Source: Daucus carota subsp. sativus
Lineage: Eukaryota > Streptophyta > Magnoliopsida > Apiales > Apiaceae
Direction of reading: 5' to 3'
DNA: 64,000 nt
NCBI RefSeq assembly: GCF_001625215.2
Contig: NC_030388.2
Coordinates: 23,486,558 to 23,550,557 of the forward strand
Shown: positions 36,491 to 46,932 of the stretch, in pieces
Position numbering within the stretch: position 1 is the stretch's first letter
Layout of the letters: each line of letters opens with the position of its first letter
The notes under the pieces: model-generated
What the model saw: the letters and a program-made list of their open reading frames with translations, nothing else
Told to the model about the DNA's origin: nothing
Databases searched by the model: none
Position numbers and translations under genes: made by a program

Positions 36491-37043
36491 CGCATCGTCA
36501 CAATTTTTATATAATATATTTTAAAATCAGTAAGCCGGATTTATGTGAGGAACGAATATAAAAACTTTTTCTTAATCCCAAACAGATTCTACATCTTATT
36601 GCATGTTTATGATTCCTTTTCTTAATTCAAAACAAATTATATTTATCAATTTTCATCTAAAACCATAATTTAGAAAAATATTTAAATCACATTATAATAA
36701 TTTTAATATAAAATACATTTGTAATTATAATCTAATAAAAGTTGGCCTCACATATTCAATCAAAATTTTATTAAAATTTGATAGGAAAGATTTAACACTT
36801 TAGCATGATACATACGAGAAAAGGAATGGGTTGATTACAATAGTTTATTTGAAGACATTAATGGCTGTGATGGTATATTTACAACGGTTCTAACTTACAA
36901 ACAAATCATAATTTCAAATTTTATTTTATTGAAAATTTTGATTTATTATTTATAAATTAAATTTTGTCACACCATTTAAAATATATTTAAAAAAATTATA
37001 AATAATTAAAGAGCTCCTGTGCCTTGCACGGGCTATAAGCTAG
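36117..37043 (+). mobile_element. Helitron-like non-autonomous element
   Basis: The 3' end has a hairpin (CCTGTGC CTT GCACGGG) then CTATAAGCTAG, followed by T. The likely 5' end is TCATATACTTATATATAATA preceded by A; a second TC at 36112 is possible. It contains an (AT)n run. No RepHel coding sequence. Confidence 0.55.
36407..36488. repeat. (AT)n microsatellite, about 80 bp
   Basis: An uninterrupted TA dinucleotide run inside the Helitron-like element. Confidence 0.95.
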
Positions 37044-37380
37044 TAAAAATTAACAACAAACATGTCCGATAAACAAAACAAATATTATAAAAAAATAACC
37101 AACAAACATACATCAATAATAGTTAACTTATTGATATCATCCATCAATATCATGTCGAGACTATATTCTTTTCCGGTGTTTGGATTTGTCGACTCCCACA
37201 TAGCGGTCTATAACTACCTTTGCTTGCAACATCCTTTATTTTTTTAAAACTGTATAAACATCCTTTGCAGAAGAACGGCACCACCGAGTTGTATTTAGAT
37301 GATCCACAACCCTACAATCTATAAGGGGTATTTATAGGTGCAGAGAAACTTGTGTGCTACCCTTTCTCATAATTAAATAA

Positions 37381-37725
37381 TCTGAAACAAAATCAGATTC
37401 TGAAACTTGCTTCTAATATACCTGAAACTAAAAAAGGTAGTTCTAATTTTTGATATTTTTCATCCAAAAATTCCAGAAAATTAGAAAAATAGAACGAAGC
37501 GATGTGAGAGGCGCCACTTACACGCCCCTCGCTTCTCCTTTATATAATAAGTATTCTGAAATAAAATCAGATTCTGAAACTTGCTTCTAATATACCTGAA
37601 ACTAAAAAAGGTAGTTCTAATTTTTGATATTTTTCATCCAAAAATTCCAGAAAATTAGAAAAATAGAACGAAGCGATGTGAGAGACGTCACTTACACGCC
37701 CCTCGCTTCTCCTTTATATAAGTAT
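37381..37725. repeat. Direct tandem duplication, unit 174 bp
   Basis: Two units begin TCTGAAAC/TAAAATCAGATT (37381 and 37555) and end CCCCTCGCTTCTCCTTTATA. They differ by only a few bases. Non-coding. Confidence 0.9.
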
Positions 37726-37849
37726 ATTGATATTGATTGATTTTAAGTAAAATTTTGATTTATTATAAATATAGACGATTCTAAGCTTAAAATCAAAAAT
37801 AGTTTAGAACTCCTGTATAAAAATCTCACGCAAACACGCTCCACACGAC

Positions 37850-38100
37850 TACACCTGTTAGGAGAATTTTCACACAAGTTCAGTCTTATAAGCAAGTGCA
37901 TGCATATTAATATACACTAGTCCGCGGCACTCGAAACATCTTACAGGATGAGAGCAGCCAGATTTAACAGATACTGGACCCGTGTAATATCTTTGTTCCT
38001 CATCTCCACATCTGCTGCTGCAGCAACAAGTGGAAATTAAACGGATCAACTAGCATTGTTTGCCTTCAAAGCAAAGATTTCCGATGATCCCCTAGGAGTT
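37850..38100 (+). pseudogene. Promoter and N-terminal fragment of an E/F-type receptor
   Basis: The segment ACTCGAAACATCTTACAGG leads into ATGAGAGCAGCCAGATTTAA at 37948. It encodes the E/F-type signal peptide (RYWTRVISLFLISTSAAAA), then LRRNT with GAA changed to TAA (GGAAATTAAACGG). It ends at about 38100, where A-D-type promoter sequence starts. It therefore lies directly upstream of gene D. Confidence 0.85.
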
Positions 38101-38292
38101 CACTAAATTTCACATATATCATTATCTCTTTGACACCCGTTAGTATATCGAATACAAGGGCTAGCAGCAGGAATTAACAGATACAGGGTCAGGTGTGCTT
38201 TTTCAAAATTACTATCATCCTCCACCAGCTTTTAATTTTTGATGGATGACCCACGTAGTGAAAAAAACGAAATACGTTGGATTTATTAACTG

Positions 38293-38319
38293 CCAGCCGT
38301 TGGATCATCCAACGGCTGG
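38293..38319. promoter_or_regulatory. Perfect 13+1+13 palindrome in the gene D promoter
   Basis: Arms CCAGCCGTTGGAT and ATCCAACGGCTGG flank one base, about 380-410 bp upstream of the ATG. The gene B promoter has the same site with two changes. It could bind a dimeric factor or form a hairpin. It could also be the centre of an old inverted-repeat insertion. Confidence 0.65.
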
Positions 38320-38646
38320 AACATAATGAGTTGTACAAAAATCTCTAACAATCACATGTTAGAATAAATTTACATGCAGACCTCCCAATAGACTCACGGT
38401 CACTCTCCATCCAAGACAAATTTGTTTACCGATAAATTTGTAGGCGACAATAAACTGGTAGGTCTCACATGCCCTCTTTGTTTCCTTCTTTTTTCTTTTT
38501 CTTTTTGAAAGTCTCACATGCCCACTAGTGCAAGGAAATTTCCAGATGGCTACCATTTTCCTGGACCTGGTGATTTGAGGATGTGCATCCACTTACACTC
38601 ATTATTAATATATCAGACACAGGAGTAAGGTCATAGAGGAAACAAA

Positions 38647-38652
<6 letters not shown>

Positions 38653-38687
<35 letters not shown>
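38653..38687 (+). repeat. (GA)n microsatellite in the gene D leader
   Basis: About 17 GA units end 14 bp before the ATG. Genes A-C have only GGGAGAGAG or GCGAGAGAG at the same place, so the run expanded in D. GA tracts near plant start sites can bind BPC/GAGA factors. Confidence 0.9.
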
Positions 38688-38691
<4 letters not shown>

Positions 38692-38700
38692 CCTCAGAAG

Positions 38701-41700
38701 ATGAGCGCGGGAGTTTACAAATTCTGGAATTGTACACTATATCTGTTTCTCATCTGCCATGCTCAAATCATCCCAACTTCTACTGCTACGGTAAAGGGAA
38801 ACGAAACCGATCACCTAGCATTGTTGGCCTTCAAAGCAACAATTATCCATGATCCTCAAGGAGCTTTTAGCTCATGGAATATGTCTCTTAACTTCTGCAG
38901 CTGGGCAGGCATAACATGCAGCAAACAGCACAAAAGAGTCACTAGCATAAACCTTGCATCAAAAGGTTTTGTGGGTTCTTTGCCGAGTGATATAGGAAAC
39001 ATGAGTTTCCTGACTGAAATTGTTCTCACCAACAACAGTCTTCAAGGCACGATCCCTCAAGAAGTAGACCATCTTTTCAGGCTTAAAGTTCTAAGCTTAG
39101 GACGAAATGCTTTGGAAGGAAATATACCAGATACCTTGGGACAAGTTAATAGGTTAGTCATTCTCGAACTTTTTTCCAATAACCTATCTGGTATGATCCC
39201 CAATTCTGTTTTCAATCTCTCATCACTGAATGTCTTCAATTTGGCCAATAATCAACTTCAAGGAAGTATACCATCAGACTTTGGTCTGACCCATCACAAT
39301 ATACAGAAGATTCAGCTATCTGATAACAGATTAAGTGGAAACATCCCTGTATCACTTTCTAATGCTTCAAAACTTCAAGTTATTCACTTGCAGTTCAACA
39401 ATTTTAGTGGCCCCATATCAGTAGATTTTGGAAGGTTACTGTATCTTCAAAATTTAAGTCTGGAATATAATAATTTCGGACTTGGGGAACAGGGTGACTT
39501 GAAATTTATTGACTCGTTAGTAAATTGCAGGAGCTTAAAGATATTGAAACTAGGGGCCAATAACTTACAAGGATCATTGCCCCGTTCTATTGCAAATCTA
39601 TCAATTAAGCTAACGATGATAAGCTTAGCAGATAACTGGATATCTGGAAGCATCCCTCCTGACATATCCAAATTTATCAATTTGATCTTTTTATCTTTAG
39701 AGCATAACAATTTCACGGGCATTATTCCCCCTGAAATCACCCAACTTGGAAAGTTGCAACGCGTTCTTCTTTCTAACAACAGACTTACAGGGAACATTCC
39801 GGCCTCCATAGGAAACCTATCTATGTTGGATGAAGTTCATTTAGAAAATAATGAATTGAACGGAACCATTCCTCCTAGTTTTGGAAATTGTCCAATGTTG
39901 GTCCTCTTGGATTTGTCTCAAAATAACCTCAGTGGGACTATACCCAACGAATTTTTTCATGTTTCTCCTTTTTCTATCAAATTAAATCTTTCTCAAAACC
40001 ATTTGGTTGGATCACTACCGGCAGGTATTGGTGGTTTGGACACCATAGTTGAATTGGATATCTCTGAAAATGAATTTTCTGGTTTCTTTCCCACAGAGCT
40101 TGGTAGATGCATTACCCTTGATACACTATACATGCAAGGCAACTTCTTTCGGGGTCACATCTCCCACTCAATGCGAAATTTAAGAGGTATGCAAAATCTT
40201 GATCTTTCTCGTAATAACTTATCCGGGGAAATCCCAGATTTTTTTGAGCTGCCCTTGAAATATCTAAATCTAAGTTGGAATCATCTTGAGGGAGAAGTGC
40301 ATACAAAAGGAGTATTCGCAAATGCAAGTGAATTTTCGATAGTAGGTAACAAAGAGCTCTGTGGAGGCATACCTGAACTGCGGCTACCAAGATGCAGTAG
40401 TGACAGTGATAGATCACATAAACACAAAAGGTCCTGGGTACAAGATTTATTCATGATAGGTTTTATACTAGTTCTTCTCATTGTCGGTTACCATTTGTTG
40501 CCTAGAGGGAAAAAAACTGAACCACCTGCTGTATCTATTAGACCTATATCAGTATTACCCATCAGATTGTCATATAAGATTCTCCACCAAGCAACTGACG
40601 GGTTCTCACGAGCCAACTTGGTCAGCGAGGGTGGTTTTGGGTCAGTGTACAAAGGAGAACTTGGTCCAGAGTACAATGGAAAAGCTGTTGCAATTAAAGT
40701 ATTCAATCAAGAAGCAACCAACAGTTTCAGCACAGAGTGTGAAGCCCAACAACATATTCGCCACAGAAACATTGTTAAGATCAGAAGTACAAGTTCAAGC
40801 ACTGCAAAGAAAGGCAAAATATTTAGAGCTATTGTTTACGACTTCATGGAGAATGGGAGCTTAGATAGGTGGCAGCATTTAACATGTAGAACATCTCCTG
40901 ATGAGCTTAGCATGCCTCAGATTCTTAACCTAAAGAACAGAATTAACATAGCGATTGATGTGGCTAGTGCACTTGATTACCTTCATAATCAATTAGATTA
41001 TCCCCTAATACATTGTAACCTAAGTCCAAGCAATATTTTCCTAGACACAGAAATGAGCGCATATGTATCAAACTTTGGACTCGCAAAGTTTCTCATAGAT
41101 CGAAGAATTTTTAATGGATTCGCAGGACCCTCCGAATATGCACCTCCAGGTAAAAAGACAAATTAAACTTCATACATACAATTTTTTTCAAATCTTAGAT
41201 ATGTCAATGCCGTCCAATAATAAACTTAAAAAATGACCTGAAGTTTTCTGCATTTTTATCAAGTAGTTAAACATGTAATTTGTTGTTTCACCCCATTGTT
41301 TATGGGTCGTTGAGGTATGTGGTAGTGGTACGAGATTGGACACATAAAACGCTAGTTTTTATGAATTGGGCACGATGACTCTTGAATTGATTCGATTCCC
41401 GAATCAATATGAGGATTCACTTTAGTGAATTTTAATAAACAATATATAGACCAGGTGTAGTTTTATATAACTAATATAGGGTCATGCTTAAGAGAGAACC
41501 ATTAGAGAGAGAACCCATACAACCCTTACCTTATTTCTAGTATTAGTTAGGGTTATGCAGCAGAACTTCACATGTAAAAAATGTCAATATCTATGTATTA
41601 TGTTTTAAAATTATTTTTGAACACATACAACGATGAAAAAACATGAAAAAAATATGTATTTAGATTTAGATCCTAAAAATCTATTTAAAATTTAGGGTTA

Positions 41701-44700
41701 TGCAGCAGAACCTTAGTGGTTCTATGGTTCTATTTTAAGGACGGGTTCTCTCTTGAGCGCGACCCTCATATTATATTCATATACATATCTATGAATATAT
41801 ACATACATATATATATATATGTATGTATAATATATATGTATAATGTATATATATATATTCATATATAGAGTTAAAATGTCTTACAAGTTCAGCAAATTTT
41901 ACGTAATATCCTACATATCCAATTTAGCCAACATCGTTGGAGACGCTCTAACAAGTCCCAATAATTTATTGTTGCTGATACAAGAGTGCTGCAACCTGAA
42001 TCTAGACAGCTAAAAGTAAATAGAAAAATTGTGTACAGATTTATTGATTTCTCGAGAAACTAATTTTCTTCTGATTTATTCATATGCTTGGTGGACCGTG
42101 CACAAGAGTACTACCAGGGAAGCATGGTGTCCACTAAGGGGGATGTCTACAGCTACGGAATAATATTACTGGAGATGCTGACCGGGAAGAAGATTACTGG
42201 CCCTAGTTTTCATGGATCGTTTAAGCTTCAGAACTTTGTTTCCAGTGTCTTGTCTAGCGGGGTAAATGATGTTATTGACCCATTCAATCTACAAGAACTT
42301 AGTACATATGATGCGGCAAAGGCAAATGATTGTCTAGTTATGCTTTTAGGCATTGGTGTGCGATGTGCCCAGGAGTCACCAAAGTTCAGGCCGGATATTA
42401 AAGATACCTTAAGAGTTCTGGAAACAATTAGGAGCTTTTTCGAGGTTACTAAATTCTTATTTATTTTCTACGAATATTAGTTTTATACCATTAGACCGCA
42501 ATGATCAGTGCTCACACAAATACAAATCACTAGCATATTTGAGGCTGTTGAACAACATAAGCTCATCTGTTAAAGCATATGCACCGATTGAAAATAATAT
42601 TGATCCGTTAAAACAAATTAATGAATTGACGTAGTTCATCAATGCAACAGTTCTTTATTAGTCCATCAATAAAACTGAAGGTCATCAATCAGATACTCCA
42701 TCAAATATTGATGGAGTTGGTGATAGATCGGGGGCCTTCAATTTGATTAATGGATCAGTAAATGCCTGCTGCATAAGTACACGTCCATCAATTTGTTTAT
42801 TGACCAATTGATGACTTAAAGACGGTGTATTTGATGGTAATAGTTATCAAATTGATGAACTGAAGCTCCAAATGAGTGCATATGCTCTTACAGACGGATT
42901 GATATACTGTTCTATTAATAGTTTTCTTGTATCAAAAAAAAGAAGATAAGATTAAATGTTTTGCTTCAGGCCAATACAGGTTGTACTCAGACGTATGCTA
43001 TAGGAAGTTTGCAAGCTGCAGTCTCGATGGCTCTAAGAAACAGGAGATCTCTACTTTGGAACAGGTACACTTTTTCATAGTTTAATGCATCTAGATTATC
43101 ACTCACACCTTCAATCTTTTATTGAATTCCCAAGTGTTGTAGGTTAGAAGTTTCAGAAATGCCCTCTCCAAATCTAGGGGAAACAAATTCAGGTAGAACC
43201 GACTGGAATGTAGCCACAGCAAGGCAGTTGTTGGATCCTTTTCCTCAGATGGCTCCAAATTTAGCCACAGTGTCATACATGGATCTCCATAAAGCAACAA
43301 ATGGGTTTTCCTCAGCCAACTTAGTCGGTGCAGGTGGTTTTGGCTCTGTTTACAAAGGAACATTTAATCAAGGATATGTTCATCTTCTCTTAAGGGATAG
43401 TGAGATAGTAGATGAGATTGGAATAGCTGTTGCAATCAAAGTATTTAACCTTCAACGTAGAGGTGCAGTGAGAAGTTTCAACACTGAGTGTCAAATTTTA
43501 AACAACATTGACCACAAATATCTTGTAAAGCTTATAGCCACATGCACAAGTGTGGATCAAGACGGTCACGATTTTCGAGCTATTCTTTTTGAGTTCATGG
43601 ATCATGGGAGTTTAGAGATGTGGCTGCACCCAAAATATAAAACTAACATTGATAGTCCCGTAAAACCTCGAATACTAACCCTTTTTGCCAGAATAAGCAT
43701 AGCTACTGACGTAGCCCTTGCACTTGATTATCTTCATTATCAATGCAAGAATGGCATAATTCACTGTGATCTAAAGCCAGGCAACATTTTGATAGACAAA
43801 AATATGTCTGCACATATTGCAGATTTTGGATTGGCAATAACTCTTCCTAAATACCAAAATATGAACCATTGCAGCAGTTCAACTGGTATACGAGGAACGA
43901 CCGGATATATAGCTCCAGGTAAAGTTACTATAACTTGAAATTGAATTAAATTTTTATGAATTCATTGGGGGCCAAATGTAAGACTTGATTTGTTCTAGTT
44001 TAGCATAGAATGAACATATCACATATACCAATGTTTTATTTTACCAATTATATACATTACCCAGACTCGGCTAAAAAGTGTCAAACATGGATATGTGTCC
44101 AAGTGTCGGACTCGGCAATATTCTGAAAATTTTACATGTTTATGGCCTAAAAGAAGGGTCGGAGTGTCAATGCCCATGTCCGAGTGTCCGACATGGGTAT
44201 TTCAGACAAAATGAAGAGTCGGGGTAACATAGATTATACTAATTATTTTATAAAGAGAAGATAGAATAAGAGAGAGCCAAACAGAATTTATTAAGCTATG
44301 AAGGGCCAGCACCCCCCCCTCCCCCGCCCAAAAAAAAAAAAACAAAAGCCCGAATCAATAAGATAAAGTACAGCTTACATCTCAACTTTTAGGTGTTATG
44401 CTCTCATTATTTTGTTTACATCATCAATACTTATGTAGTTACGTGTTATCTTCTATTAATCTGATGATGTTAATCTTCCAATAATTTCTTTTACTTTCTT
44501 TTTTCTTAATTATAACATCCATTAGACCATTAGCTCTCTCATATCATCATTTTATCTTTTCTTTAATATTATTCGCACAAATAAATGTCCACTTAGTTTA
44601 CAAATTATGGTATGTAATATTTAAGATTTGTGTATTATTATTTTCAATTTTTTATTTTTAATTTATTATGATTATTATAACTGTGTACTGAACTTCACAC

Positions 44701-45586
44701 GTTTAATTGTTACTGTTATTAATATATATTCAAGATATTTATACAAATATGAATTTTTACCATATATATAAGTAGACATCAATCTTGGAATCTAGTACTA
44801 TAATAAAACTTAGAATGGTCTTTGCTTTTTCTTTTTCTCTTTTACTTTCTTTGGCAAAGTGACTGTTTATTACAAAATAGATCTATGGTTACTTTTTGCT
44901 ATTAGTATATCTCTTATTGTTTTACTATCCATGCTGCAGTTTCATAAACATTTCTATATTTGCTTTTAACAACAGATATCGTGTATTACGTATTACCAAT
45001 ATTCGTTGATCCAAATTTTTTTATACTTTGATCATGGCCCAGGTCCTAGATTTAGCAATGTAATGGTGAAAATAATTTAAACGTTTATGCACATTTTTTG
45101 AAGTAATGGCAGTAGGCATTAAGAGTGAGAGTCATTGCCTGACTGACGAAGAGCTCCTAAAGCTTCCATTTCCTCTTGACAATTTGTACTATATATTGTA
45201 ATTTTTGGCTGAAGCTTTAATTTATATTTTCTTGGTTATTAGAGTATGGTCTAGGATGCAAGATGACAACCAAGGGAGACACATACAGCTTTGGGATTCT
45301 ATTACTGGAGATGCTGACAGGGAAGAAGCCTACTCATCGTATGTTTCGGGGAGGTCTTACCCTTCACAACTTTGTTTCGCTGGCATTGCCTGACAATGTA
45401 TTTAACATTACTGACACACTCATGAAGGTAATGACATCTTCAAATACAGGGGATAGCAAAAGAGTAGAGGATTGCCTGACTAGAATGTTCAACATTGGTT
45501 TAGCATGCTCCAACATATCACCAAAGAATCGACCAGACATGCGTACCGTATTAAGGGAGCTGGAATCTATTAGGAACAGCTTTTAA
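38701..45586 (+). CDS. Gene D: LRR receptor with tandem pseudokinase and kinase, 1,333 aa
   Basis: Exons 38701-41149, 42107-42444, 42970-43064, 43143-43918 and 45243-45586 join in frame (4,002 nt). Signal peptide 1-29, LRRNT about 33-73, about 19 LRRs to residue 545, transmembrane helix about 581-599 (LFMIGFILVLLIVGYHLL), kinase 1 to residue 929, linker about 930-1005, kinase 2 to the end. Kinase 1 keeps a good glycine loop (EGGFGSVYKG) and Lys666 but has HCNLSPSN (771-773) and NFG (791-793). It may bind ATP but should not transfer phosphate. Kinase 2 has GAGGFGSVYKG, Lys1060, HCD 1168-1170 and DFG 1188-1190. The phase-1 intron falls in the E-Y codon in both kinases. This is the best-preserved example of the five-exon form. 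Mobile elements sit in introns 1 and 2. Expected at the plasma membrane; ligand and partners unknown. Confidence 0.9.
41478..41766. mobile_element. Mutator-like MITE in gene D intron 1
   Basis: Inverted ends AGGGTCATGCTTAAGAGAG and CTCTCTTGAGCGCGACCCT. The same family as 24821-25097. No clear target duplication here. Confidence 0.65.
42573..42887. mobile_element. PIF/Harbinger-type MITE in gene D intron 2
   Basis: Ends AAGCATATGCACC and GAGTGCATATGCTC are inverted and flanked by TTA (42570-42572, 42888-42890). The interior carries many ATCAAT/ATTGAT words. Non-coding. Confidence 0.65.
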
Positions 45587-45589
45587 GTT

Positions 45590-46170
45590 AAATATATTTG
45601 TGCCACCTCGCATTTAAAAGAATAATACAGAGATACAACCTTTAGTCCCTCGTTGTTGATTACTCAGTATGATCTCATTAGTAAACTAATCGTCTTTTTT
45701 CGGACCTGGAATCGTGTTTCTAATATATTTTATTGCTAATGTATATGTTCGTCCTACAGATAATAAGAGTTTGTGTAACCAACAGCGTAAAATAATTCAT
45801 CAGCAAGCAACTCCTGGTCGAAATTTGATACTATTACTAGACAGTTAAGTACAATTAGATCCAAAATTCATAAATTTTCCCTAATAATCGCCACAAATTT
45901 ATAGAGCAGAAACACATCTTACCTGCAATGTTAAGCTTCGGAGCAACTCCTTCACTTTTGGAGAACAATTTATCAACTTCCTGTAGCTACTCCGAATACA
46001 TTATCTGCAAATAGTAAATGAAAATAAAGTTCACAAATAATTTACAACAAAATAAACTCTTTTGAGCATTTTAACAAACAGGTAGAGTGTTGATACCTTC
46101 TGCAACGCAAGTTTCGCTTGCATATCTGTACGACTGTACCCCTGATAGAAAGGCTAGTTTATAATCCGTT
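45590..46170. repeat. Conserved block downstream of gene D
   Basis: Diverged copy of 22380-23010, including the AATGTTAAGCTTCGGAGCAA segment and the GGTAGAGTGTTGATACCTTC segment. Confidence 0.55.
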
Positions 46171-46801
46171 TTGAAATTTTAAATTTTTCATAGATATGCC
46201 GATTATGTGAGTTTTTGTTTTTCTTCAAAGGATTCAGAGGACATGCCGATTATGTTACACGAGCTAGAATTTATCGGGGAACAATTTAGATTTAGACTAA
46301 TTAGAACCTGTTTGGTCTTATCTACCCCCGTTCCGGAGTATTGGTCCTCCCTTCCACAATTTTCAAGAGAATGGTTTGCATATCAGTGTCGAGAAGATGG
46401 CCCAAATCCCGATCTATTATTTTTGCAATTCAAGTCGCTAGATTTCGTATAATATTTTACTCTTAAAACATCATATCGTGTTATGTTTTGTTGTGTTCTT
46501 CAGAGATAAACGTTTTTTTTTTTAAGAAAAATCAAAGTGTTGAATTATCTAGTAATAATAATAATATTTTGGACTATCTCTCTCAACTCTATTATTTTGA
46601 ACATTATTTATGATTTTGTGTCAGGGCGCTTTTTCCGGCATCCTGAACCAATATGAAAAGAGTTCTTGGCTTTCTTTCAGTAATGTTGGTGGATTCCAGG
46701 TCTGGCCGTATACAACACGAGGCTAGTACATTATTTTTTTCTTCATTTAAAACAGCTTTTGGAAACTTTTGCTTTCAAATTATGCGCCTACCATACTTTC
46801 A

Positions 46802-46807
46802 TTGACT
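46802..46807 (+). promoter_or_regulatory. W-box core upstream of gene E
   Basis: TTGACT inside a CATTGACTCTCAGTCTACCA block, about 130 bp before the ATG. W-boxes are the binding sites of WRKY factors and are common in immune receptor promoters. The block is conserved in gene F and in the relic at 34.6 kb. Confidence 0.5.
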
Positions 46808-46932
46808 CTCAGTCTACCACTAACTACATTGTTAATCTACATCTGTTAGTAGAATTTTCAGACAATTTTAGTCCAACCAAGTGCATGCACAATAATCTAC
46901 ACCAATCCTCGGCACTCAAAACATCTCACAGG

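Noticed and set aside
44040-44230. Possible inverted repeat with GTGTCGGACTCGG words in gene D intron 4
   Set aside because: The arms do not align beyond short words and no flanking duplication was found.
46759-46932. 58-codon upstream extension of gene E
   Set aside because: It is open by chance: the DNA matches non-coding promoter sequence of gene F, and the signal peptide begins at 46933.
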